A stretch of 54,382 nucleotides of DNA from Nemertoderma westbladi. Its lineage: Eukaryota > Xenacoelomorpha > Nemertodermatida > Nemertodermatidae. The position numbers and the translations under genes were made by a program. How positions within the stretch are numbered: the stretch's first letter is position 1; the number at the start of each line of letters is the position of its first letter. The stretch lies in NCBI GenBank assembly GCA_032718475.1, contig JAUCBJ010003563.1, positions 1 through 54,382 of the forward strand. Direction: 5' to 3'. The notes beneath the pieces were generated by a model, which saw nothing but the letters and a program-made list of their open reading frames with translations, searched no databases and had not been told where the DNA came from. Below are positions 33,714 through 43,671 of this stretch, one piece after another.

Positions 33714-34407
33714 TAACGTTGGTAACACGCGGTACTTATATCAAGATAAATCGATGGGTTATAGAGGCAATAGACAGTCCATGGACTAATTGTTAAAATA
33801 ATTGACTGTTGTAATGGATGGAATAAATAGGGAGACATTTATTAGAATAAAGTGTGTCCATAAATTATTATTGTTCCAATCGTACTGAAGATTTTCTCCG
33901 TCTTCAGTAAATCCCGATTTGTATCTATAAATAGATACGAAACTGGTTGATTTTGGTTTATAAGTAAGCCCTAATACATATTATGGTCGTTCGAAATACA
34001 AAATATTCTAGAAAGTCTAATAAATATAGGCCCGGTTTCTCAAAACTCACTTAACTTAAATTGGGCACTTAAACTAAGTGTTTTGTTACTAAGTGTCCCC
34101 TTAAATTTATTTGCAGTTTCCCAAAAGTTAAATGGCCATTTAAAGTTTCACATTTAAGGGAGAAAAAAGTAACCCTGGGAGGTACCTTATTAGTCCATTT
34201 AAGTCTTAAAGTAAATAAAAAAAAATGCAGTTTGCTTTGTAGCGGTAATGTTATGGTATTTGTTCCGGTAGTTATAAATAGGCATTGACGAAAATTGAGA
34301 GTAAACAACATCAAACTCAATCAACTACAAGTCAGACCGTGGCGCACATTAACCGTAAGTGAAACTAGTGATCTTCAGAGCAAATTGACTGCAAGTGAAA
34401 TAACGTA

Positions 34408-34462
34408 TAGTTTATTGTTTTGGTTAGAAAACACCGTCACTGTAACCTGCTCCTTTCCCTTA
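34408..34462 (+). mobile_element. fragment of the TTATTGTTTTGGTTA MITE family
   Basis: TTTATTGTTTTGGTTAG followed by CACTGTAACCTGCTCCTTTC matches the core of 1601-1859. Confidence 0.7.
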
Positions 34463-34874
34463 ATGTTTTTAATTAAATTAAATTACATTTTCAAACCCAC
34501 TAAAATTTATTTTGAGTTTGCGGTCATTTTGCGCCATTGACTCCTAAATACAAGTATATAACGATAAACTGAATTTTATTGAGTTCTACTGAGCCACTAC
34601 AGAGCATTTTATATGGTCTGTAAAATATTGGAAAGATATCCGTAGATCCGTATTAGATCCGTAAGTTTTTTTACTCGCTATTATTAAGCAGATTTTGGCA
34701 TAATTATGATGTCCTAGAACATCCCGCGGTGAAAATATATATATATTTCATGGTAGCTATTATTCTTGGTCTAGCTAGCTAAAATTATATTACTGAACTA
34801 GTGGGGAGGAGTACCGGTACGGAACTACAGTTAGTGGGCGGGCGGAATTAAGCAACCAGTAGGCCTACTCAGAC

Positions 34875-35030
34875 GGGTGAGTATAGAACAAAGACCCAAT
34901 TATAAAGACTTGCATAATCTTGTAACATGTGTTAACTTTCGTTTATTGTTTTGGTTCCACAACACGCCTCTGCAACCTGCTCCTTTACTAACCTGCCTTT
35001 TAACCTAACCTTTTAAATGGCAATGGGACC
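34875..35030 (+). mobile_element. dispersed copy related to 4862-5015
   Basis: GACCCAATTA, CATAATCTTGTAACATGTGT, TTGTTTTGGTTCC and AACACGCCTCTG occur in the same order and nearly the same spacing as at 4890-5000. The inverted ends seen at 4720-5057 are not evident here. Confidence 0.7.
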
Positions 35031-35581
35031 TAGCGCTCTTTGGAACCTAACGCCGCGACTTTACCTCTTTGTTTTGTACAGAACGGGCACTAAAGACTTG
35101 TCTGTTTGTTGTTTGTACTCACACGTGCTCAGACGTAATAAAAATTAATTAAATTGATCTTACATTCACATATGAACATATTTAACTAATTGAACTGTTA
35201 GCTACCGGTAACTATATACTGAACTAAACTTTCAGTTTAGGATAAATTTCACAGGTTAAATTATTACAGTGGCCATTTAGATAAGTGCTCGTTATCTTAT
35301 TATGAGAAACAACACTTAACCCTTTGCTGCTCGAATTATTTTTACTGGTTTAAAAAAAATTTTTTAGGTTAGATAAACTGAAAACAGTCTAAAAGAACAC
35401 ATTAATGCCAAAAAAATTATTTTTTTTAATATTTGAATATTTTTAATGAATGTTGTTGAGGAACAACAATGAGCATTAATGGTAGCAATAATATTTGTTA
35501 TAATAGTATCAGATTCATCTTCCCCACTATCATTACTATCTGGTATGACAAATGAATACACCTTATCTTTGTTCTGGTACC
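35031..35581. other. intergenic DNA
   Basis: No gene recognised; AT-rich with ACCGGTA words. Confidence 0.4.
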
Positions 35582-35955
35582 GAACTACTACTACTAGGAT
35601 CGGCATGCTGTATTGGAGCTGCCTTTTTCAGAAAGCTTTGCCGGCTTGTCGACAAAATTTCGCCGCCACAACTCCCTATATCCCATGTCATTTGCTAGAT
35701 CATCCGCATCTTCAAAGCCAGTGTCCTTCAAGATGCGTCTCAAGAAAGTTATGGGCTTTCTACCATGCTTATTCACTCAATGAGGCCTTCAAAACAAAAG
35801 ATTATGCACTGGCTGCTTCTCACGGCGAAAGCAATGTCCAGCAAAGCGGAGGCGGCTTTGTTCTAGTGTCAAGCTTGGGGGAACCAATGAGAGGCACCTC
35901 CAATGTTTTATAGTGTCTGGTTGGAGATGTGTGCATTGTACTTGACACAGTGAAC
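35582..35955 (-). pseudogene. LINE (non-LTR retrotransposon) tail, frameshifted copy 1
   Basis: Minus-strand pieces in two frames carry RLRFAGHCFRR and QPVHNLLF, then TFLRRILKDTG and a DLANDMGYRELWRR segment. This is the C-terminal tail after the reverse transcriptase domain found in RTE-like and related LINEs (family pattern RLRFAGHC.RR...LW...GRP...DTG...DR..WR). The element ends in a (TAG)n tract on the minus strand, typical of such tails. The frame is broken and the 5' part is absent. Confidence 0.7.
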
Positions 35956-36350
35956 TACTACTACTACGATCGGCATGCTGCATTGCAGCTGCATTATATA
36001 TGTATTACATATATTTTAAGAATGCTGTGCCGGCTTGTCGATAAAATTGCGCCGCAACAACTCCCTATCACCCATGACATTTGATAGATCATCTGCATGT
36101 TCAAGGCCAGTGTCCTTTAGGATGCTTCTCAAGAAAGTCATGGGCTGTCCACCATGCTTATTTGCTCCATGAGAGCGCCAAAGCACAAGGTTATGCACTG
36201 GCTGGCCATTACGGCGAAAGCAATGTCCTGCAAAGCGGAGGCGGTTCCGTTCAAGTGTCAAGCTAGTGAAGATTAATGGAACACCTCCAATGCTGTATAG
36301 AGTTTGGGTTGGAGATGTGTTCATTGTACTTGACAGAGTGAACTCTGCGC
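35956..36350 (-). pseudogene. LINE (non-LTR retrotransposon) tail, copy 2
   Basis: A homologous copy immediately upstream on the minus strand. One frame of about 100 codons spans RLRFAGHCFRRNGQPVHNL, a LILKDTG-like SILKDTGLEHADDL and MGDRELLRRN. Its 3' end also carries a (TAG)n tract, followed by an AT-rich insertion (TATATATGTATTACATATA). Only the tail survives; there is no reverse transcriptase catalytic core. Confidence 0.72.
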
Positions 36351-37090
36351 AGCATTCTTGTGAAAGTGCCTGTGAAAGTGTGAAATAAAAACTAATAACA
36401 GTGTAATTATAGCTTTCTTAAATGGGCAATGTTGTTGTGGGACAACAATCTTTAAAACACTACTCACTTGGTTAAAATTTATTAAAAATCGATTGGAGCA
36501 TTCGAAAACCACCTTAGACATGTTTTCCTATCTACTCAATTTTTTTGGAACGGAAAAATTAAAGGGAATTTTAACATAGTGAATGAAAACCATTGGTAAC
36601 TGGGCAAGGCTGTGTCTAAAATGAATAATTTTTGGTATAAGGGTCAATCGATAACTGAAGATTGTTTTAGAAACTTTTTTTTGGGATATAGTTATAACTA
36701 TATTATGTATTTAGTAGCATAAAATTATTACTATTACTAAAAAAACTACTCTTCGAACAAACATTATTTATATAACTAGTTATTTCGTATTTATAATTAG
36801 GATATAGTGTTGAATAAAAGTATTGGTCAAAAAATTTTGATATTGATTATTTCCAATTTTATTTCCAAATTGATTAATGGCGAATTCATTTTTTCCGCTT
36901 CATTTGCGAATAGAGTTGGATCATCCCAAGTCCAGTTTAAATTACTTAACAAATTTATTCATTTTTTAATATTTTTTCCAAAAAATTCGCATTTTTCACA
37001 TTTCGAAGATAATAAAATGAGATAGGATCAAACCAGACCAATGCTGTTCAAGACACCAAGCTTGTGATTACTGTGTCCAAATTTCATCAA
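36351..37090. other. AT-rich intergenic DNA
   Basis: No gene recognised. Short frames such as 36807-37025 lack any family feature. Confidence 0.4.
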
Positions 37091-37665
37091 AAAATATTAA
37101 AAATTGACAGAAGAGTAGCATTTTAATTTCGTAGAAATGAAAAAATCACATTCCGAGATACAGTAATTGCCTTTAAAGTTTGAACCTTCCCGCGCAAAAA
37201 CTGTCCGTTGGTCTGTCAATATATATTTAGCAACGAGAAAGCACAAACTCATGATAAGATTTTTGCTATGGGGGTTTTCCTGGTCGTTCATTTCATTTCT
37301 GAAGTCAGTTATCACTTTTAATGAAATCTGTATGTCTGTCTGTCGGTCTTTCTGACTATCCGACTATATGTCTGTCACATATATAAGAAAAAGGCACACA
37401 ATCTAGCTAAAAATTTAGCTATAGGGGTTTTCCTGGTCGCAGAAATCATTTCGTGTGTCAATTTTAAAAATTGATGCCTTCTACATTGTCTGTTTGGCTG
37501 TCAGACTGTCGGTTATATTTTGACAGACAGACTGACAGGCATATAGACAGAACCGATACAGGGCATTTTTTAGACAGATAGTATACTTTTTATTGACGGA
37601 CAGACATACTGACAGACAAACAGACAGTAAAACGGACAGACAGCCATATCTCGAGAAGTAAAACA
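37091..37665. repeat. dispersed GGGGTTTTCCTGGTC repeat, two copies with TCTG/CAGA runs
   Basis: GGGGTTTTCCTGGTC occurs near 37271 and again near 37425, each followed about 50-80 bp later by TCTG-type runs. The second continues into an inverted-looking series of GACAGAC words (37520-37650). Related to 31900-32260. Confidence 0.65.
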
Positions 37666-38480
37666 GATCTTTGCTTAACGGTTTTCAAATTTTGTTACAT
37701 TTTGGAATCTTCTAGCAAAGGAATGAAATCAATATACAATTTGGGAAAATTTGGCCAACCAAACTGTTCCTGTCCAAATTTTGTAATATCGTGTGAGTTA
37801 CACACCAACATTGAAATCGAAACTCATCCAAATCAAACTCTCCATCTGTATAAGTAGAACGTTGATCAGTAATACAGTACGAAGGGCGGCAAAGTGGAAT
37901 AGATCTAATAAAATAATAAAAGGAAGAGATATGCCTTTATCCTTTGCTGCTATTCCAACCACAAGAAGGAACTTCGATCGAGTTACATATCGACTCAACT
38001 CTTCTATTAACTTTATCGTATATGCGCACATTACTGGCGGGTATGAATGAGTTTATGGTGTTAGGCGCAGCCGTTACCAACTCAAGTTTGGCTTATTAAT
38101 AAAACTACCATCGATTAGCCACACAGAGCGAACGAACGTATGTCGTTAAAAACTCAGACGCATTGGTAATGTTATTCAATGAGTTGCCTCTTTGTTTTCA
38201 TATTATTAGGAATAATTCTAGAGAGTACTCAAAGTCAAAATACAGTAGAACTACAATTAACTTAATAAATTCCGTTTGCTCATTTATTCTGGTTCATTTT
38301 AGTACTTATTGTATCTAAAACTTCGACTACAGTATGTTTAAAATGTTTCATTCAAAAACACAATTTCCGTTTCGGAATGAACTCCTTGTCACTTAAGTTT
38401 CAGATTACCGAATTTCAGATAGTCAGCCCTCGTGTATTGAATTTTCCTTAAAACCTCCTAATACTAACTATCCTTGCGAA
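37666..38480. other. intergenic DNA
   Basis: Open frames on both strands at about 37793-38050 overlap each other and match no family I know. No gene called. Confidence 0.4.
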
Positions 38481-38568
38481 AATTCAATATGTGGGGCGAG
38501 CCACGAAGTTGGCGGAGCCTTAGCGAATTGACACTGTTAGGGGGTGGGTCAATTTATGCAAATAGTTG

Positions 38569-38600
<32 letters not shown>

Positions 38601-38636
38601 GTCGTCGTCGTCGTCGTTGTCGTCGTCGTCGTCGTT
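38569..38636. repeat. (CGT)n microsatellite
   Basis: About 22 imperfect GTC/CGT triplets. The frame encoding poly-Arg here is an artefact. Confidence 0.95.
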
Positions 38637-39148
38637 ACGATTTTGACATGCTAATAACTTTGTCGGATTTAAAGCTGCCAAGTTGAAAATTTGTAGGTAT
38701 CAATATGAGCTAAAGTTGAGATTTTTGAGAGACTTTCAGACACCATCAGTACAATGGTCTCCCGCTAGAGGGCCACATGTCTAAACATTAAATGCCCTCC
38801 CATTTCTTTGCTTTTAATCCGTTTAAGCTGAAACTTGGCAGATATGTATTAGACCATTAGCTGTGACTTTCAAAGGAGGCGAATCCATCTGCAGTTCTCC
38901 AGTCTGCCGCTAGAGGGCCAAAGGTCTGAAAGTGAAATCGTTGTCGTCGTTATGATATTGACATGCTTATAACTTTGTCGAATTTAAAGCTGCCAAGTTG
39001 AAAATTTGTTTTGTTGAAAATCAGTTCAACAGTCACCCGCTATAGGACTACTTTATGCCTGAAAGTGAATAGATTCTCCCGTCTCATTGATTTTAATCAG
39101 TTTAAGCTGAATCTTGCCATATATTCTGGACCACATGCTGCGTCTTTG

Positions 39149-39173
39149 TGGGGGGGGGGGGGGGGGGGGGGGG
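39149..39173. repeat. poly-G tract
   Basis: An uninterrupted run of more than 20 G residues within the 38.5-39.5 kb element. The exact length in any assembly is unreliable. Confidence 0.9.
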
Positions 39174-39485
39174 AGATTTAATCGGTCTGCCGCTATACGA
39201 CGAAATTTCTGAAAGTGAGATCCGTCTCTCATTTCGTTATCCGTTATTCAAGATGAAACTTGGCCGATGTACGTATGTACTATTCATCCATAGGCTGTGT
39301 CTTTGTGGGGCTGGAGACCCTAATCCATCTTCAGTTCTCACTATACCGCTAGAGTCAGAAATGTCTGAATAGAAATGAAAGAGCTAAAAAGTGATTAGGC
39401 GAAATCTGCTTAAAATTTGCTAATAGAGTAATACTTTCGAATTAGTACTTAAATTAAATTTAAGTCACGTGCTGCGCGAAGGCCC

Positions 39486-40216
39486 CACTTCGTGTAAGTC
39501 TGTATGTATGTAGGCCTATGGAATACTTTCAGTCAGCTGTCAGTTTCGCAAAACTGAACAACTACTGCAAAACATCAAATACTGTAGGCCTATGTAGACT
39601 ACTAATTTATATTTTAATTGTACTAGGCCTACTGATTGGATGTCTGAATTGTTTATCGGTTACTAATACTGAAATCATTCACTGTTATTGTATGAACCGT
39701 TGCTGTTGTTTTCCTACCTAATTCATTCGAATTTTTTCCAAAAAATGATCAGTGATCAGTGACGATGATCATTTTTGTCCTAATCCTCCATTGAAATACG
39801 TTAATTATCACTAAAGGGTATAAGGCACTAAAAATATAATAGAGTAACCTGTTCAATTGAATTTTGTTTAATATTTTGGTTGTACGTGCCACTGTAACCT
39901 GATCCTTTCCCTTATTTAGTGATAATTAATATATTTTAAATATTATTAATATATTTTAGTGATGATTAATACATTTAGTGTAAACTGAATATTTTAATGA
40001 TTTTCCTTTTAATGTTTAGTGAAAATTATTATATTTAGTAGGTCGTTAAAATAATGCGAAAATTATTATATTTAGTAGGTCGTTAAAATAATGCATGTAT
40101 TAAAGATCATTGCTTAAGAGTAAAATAGTACTTCAGTGTGGCGTAAATTACGGATGGCAGGTGGTCTAAAACAATCGGCAATCGGAACCATTTATTACAA
40201 GGTATAAATATCAAAA
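39486..40216. other. intergenic DNA with a MITE fragment and a 37-bp duplication
   Basis: A TTTTGGTTG...GCCACTGTAACCTGATCC segment at 39846-39914 is a diverged MITE core. A 37-bp unit is duplicated in tandem at 40021-40057 and 40058-40094. No gene seen. Confidence 0.55.
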
Positions 40217-40378
40217 TTGTCTAGTGGTGGTCTAGTGGTGACATTCCTGGTTCTATCCCTAGAGGGAGCAGCACTATTTGGGCAAGGTGTTTTAAATGCT
40301 GCAGCCCAGCCCAACCCTGGCTTTCATCCTTCAGTGGTCGATAAATGGGAACCAAGGCAACTTGAGAAACAGATTGGA
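40217..40378 (+). mobile_element. tRNA-derived SINE-like segment leading into the tandem array
   Basis: TGGTCTAGTGG fits a tRNA A box and GGTTCTATCCC fits a B box, though they sit unusually close, suggesting a deletion. Downstream words (GGGCAAGGTGTTTTAAATGC, GATAAATGGGAACC) resemble the body of metazoan tRNA-SINEs with GGGCAAGG and ATAAATGGG. The segment ends GAAACAGATTGGAAGGGTTT, which recurs inside the array. Confidence 0.5.
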
Positions 40379-42906
40379 AGGGTTTACTGTGGAAGATCAC
40401 CCATGGTGGTAAACAGGCATTCCTGCGGAAGATCACCCATGGTGGTAAACAGGCATTCCTGCGGAAGATCAGCCATGGTGGTAAACAGGCATTCCTGCGG
40501 AAGATCACCCATGGTGGTAAACAGGCATTCCTGCGGAAGATCACCCATGGTGGTAAACAGGCATTCCTGCGGAAGATCACCCATGGTGGTAAACAGGCAT
40601 TCCTGCGGAAGATCACCCATGGTGGTGAACAGGCATTCCTTTAGGAAACAGAGTGGGAAGGGTTTACTGTGGAAGATCACCCATGGTGGTGAACAGGCAT
40701 TCCTGCGGAAGATCAGCCATGGTGGTAAACAGGCATTCCTGCGGAAGATCACCCATGGTGGTGAACAGGCATTCCTGCGGAAGATCACCCATGGTAGTAA
40801 ACAGGCATTCCTGCGGAAGATCACCCATGGTGGTAAACAGGTATTCCTGTGGAAGATCACCCATGGTGGTAAACAGGCATTCCTGCGGAAGATCACCCAT
40901 GGTGGTAAACAGGCATTCCTGCGGAAGATCAGTGAGATTACCCATGGTGGTAAACAGGCATTCCTGCGGAAGATCAGTAAGATCACCCATGGTGCTAAAC
41001 AGGCATTCCTGCGGAAGATCAGCCATGGTGGTAAACAGGCATTCCTGCGGAAGATCACCCATGGTGGTGAACAGGCATTCCTGCGGAAGATCACCCATGG
41101 TGGTAAACAGGTATTCCTGTGGAAGATCACCCATGGTTGTAAACAGGCATTCCTGCGGAAGATCACCCATGGTGGTAAACAGGCATTCCTGCGGAAGATC
41201 AGTAAGATTACCCATGGTGGTAAACAGGCATTCCTGCGGAAGATCACCCATGGTGGTAAACAGGCATTCCTGCGGAAGATCAGTGAGATTACCCATGGTG
41301 GTAAACAGGCATTCCTGCGGAAGATCAGTGAGATTACCCATGGTGGTAAACAGGCATTCCTGCGGAAGATCACCCATGGTGGTAAATCGGCATTCCTGCG
41401 GAAGATCACCCATGGTGGTAAACGGGCATTCCTGCGGAAGATCACCCATGGTGGTAAACAGGCATTCCTGTGGAAGATCAGTAAGATTACCCATGGTAGT
41501 AAACAGGCGTTCCTGCGGAAGATCACCCATGGTGGTAAACAGGCATTCCTGCGGAAGATCACCCATGGTGGTAAACAGGCATTCCTGCGGAAGATCACCC
41601 ATGGTGGTAAACAGGCATTCCTGCGGAAGATCACCCATGGTGGTAAACAGGCATTCCTGCGGAAGATCACCCATGGTGGTAAACAGGCATTCCTGCGGAA
41701 GATCACCCGTGGTGGTAAACAGGCATTCCTGCGGAAGATCACCCATGGTGGTAAACAGGCATTCCTGCGGAAGATCACCCATGGTGGTGAACAGGCATTC
41801 CTTTAGGAAACAGAGTGGGAAGGGTTTACTGTGGAAGATCACCCATGGTGGTGAACAGGCATTCCTGCGGAAGATCAGTAAGATCACCCATGGTGGTAAA
41901 CAGGCATTCCTGCGGAAGATCACCCATGGTGGTAAACAGGCATTCCTGCAGAAGATCACCCATGGTGGTGAACAGGCATTCCTTTAGGAAACAGAGTGGA
42001 AGGGTTTAATGTGGTAGATCACCCATGGTGGTGAAAAGGCATACCTTTAGGAAACAGAGTGGAAAGGGTTTACTGTGGAAGATCACCCATGGTGGTGAAC
42101 AAGCATTCCTTTAGGAAACAGAGTGGAAAGGGTTTACTGTGGAAGATCACCCATCATGGTGGTGAACAGGCATTCCTGCGGAAGATCAGTAAGATCACCC
42201 ATGGTGGTAAACAGGCATTCCTGCGGAAGATCACCCATGGTGGTAAACAGGCATTCCTGCGGAAGATCACCCATGGTGGTGAACAGGCATACCTTTAGGA
42301 AACAGAGTGGAAAGGGTTTACTGTGGAAGATCACCCATGGTGGTGAACAGGCATTCCTTTAGGAAACAGAGTGGAAGGGTTTACTGTGGAAGATCACCCA
42401 TGGTGGTTAACAGGCATTCCTTAAGGAAACAGAGTGGACGGGTTTACTGTGGAAGATCACCCAAGGTGGTGAACAGGCATTCCTTAGGGAAACAGAGCGG
42501 AAGAGTTTACTGTGGAAGATCACCCATGGTGTTGAACAGGCATTCCTTTAGGAAACAGAGTGGAAGGATTTACTGTGGAAGATCACCCATGGTGGTTAAC
42601 AGGCATTCCTTTAGGAAACAGAGTGGAAAGGTTTACTGTGGAAGATCACCAATGGTGGTGAACAGGCATTCCTTTAGGAAACAGAGTGGAAGGGTTTACT
42701 GTGGAAGATCACCCATGGTGGTGAACAGGCATTCCTTTAGGAAAAAGAGTGGAAGGATTTACTGTGGAAGATCACCCATGGTGGTTAACAGGCATTCCTT
42801 TAGGAAACAGAGTGGAAAGGTTTACTGTGGAAGATCACCCAAGGTGGTGAACAGGCATTCCTTAGGGAAGCAGAGTGGAAGGGTTTACTGTGGAAGATGG
42901 TGGTGA
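40379..42906. repeat. 36-bp and 63/64-bp composite minisatellite
   Basis: The left part is mainly 36-bp units (GGAAGATCACCCATGGTGGT AAACAGGCATTCCTGC), some with 9-bp inserts (AGTAAGATT or AGTGAGATT). The right part from about 41800 is mainly 63/64-bp units with an added GAAACAGAGTGGAAGGGTTT block. Long frames on both strands follow from the 36-bp period and fail where 64-bp units occur, so I do not call a protein. Confidence 0.93.
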
Positions 42907-43671
42907 ACAGGCATTCATTAGCTTAACTAGCCTAAAATATTCTCCCATTCAAATATCAAAATATCATCTTTGTCGACTAAATAGTGATTATTATGTAGTT
43001 CACTCCTACTGAATATTAACTCTAATTAAATCATAAAAAGTACAAATAGCAAAAACTTATTCGGTCTATCTATATATTATATCGGATTATCTTATTATGG
43101 CCAACCAACAAACTTGAATACGAGACGAGACGAGACTGCATACGTACCAAGTTTGGTTTAATTTCGATAGACCTACTTATTTCGGTCTAGTTATTTTTAT
43201 CTAAAGTCTGAAACCGGCGGTACCGACGGACAGACTGTCTGATTTTTGACCAAACTTCAGAATCTTTCTAAACGTGCTTTGAGGGACCAAATGTTTACCA
43301 AGTTTGGTTTAATTTCATCAATGATTGACCGAATTATATTCTTTACTTTCAAGAATTAATTAAAAAACATGCAAAATAAAAGTTTCCGCGGGTAGGATTC
43401 GAACCTAGGCGGGAGGATTAAATTGGAATTGAAAATTTCAGCTCTGGAAAATGAGGCGTTCCCGAGAAATTTAACATTTTCTTAAAACATTTAATCAGTC
43501 GTGTCTGACGTCAGACTGAAAGATTTTTCACCAAACTGAACAATCTTTCTAAAACTTCCCTCTTCTACTTACCTACTACGTTTGGTTCAATTCCGAGTTC
43601 CCGATGCCGAGAAATTATTTATTATTATTATTATTAATTATATATATTTATATATATAATTATAAATTATT
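42907..43671. other. intergenic DNA with diverged repeats
   Basis: Contains two ACCAAGTTTGGTTTAATTTC words (near 43147 and 43299) and GACGGACAGAC sequence like the 37-kb repeat, plus an AT microsatellite near 43620-43675. No gene recognised. Confidence 0.5.
43384..43416 (-). other. tRNA T-arm-like fragment
   Basis: On the minus strand CTAGGTTCGAATCCTAC forms a perfect T stem-loop with a consensus B box. No D arm or anticodon arm is found at the right distance, so this is a tRNA-derived repeat remnant rather than a tRNA gene. Confidence 0.4.

Larger units (their letters stand above)
38490..39485. mobile_element. repeat-rich element with imperfect inverted ends and internal tandem blocks
   Basis: The ends CCACGAAGTTGGCGGAGCC and, inverted, CACGAAGTGGGGCCTTCGC resemble each other. 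Inside, a diverged block recurs several times: TTTGTCGGATTTAAAGCTG, a TGCCGCTAGAGGGCC word (near 38761 and 38906, eroded near 39040 and 39190), and TTTAAGCTGAAACTTG. A similar block lies inverted at 3640-3845. No coding capacity. Confidence 0.55.

Noticed and set aside
38474-38686. An Arg-rich 70-codon frame
   Set aside because: The Arg run is the (CGT)n microsatellite.
40217-41987. A 529-codon plus-strand frame with a hydrophobic N-terminus followed by a repeat region
   Set aside because: The N-terminal part translates a SINE-like sequence and the rest a 36-bp array. Equally long frames exist in other phases and on the other strand.
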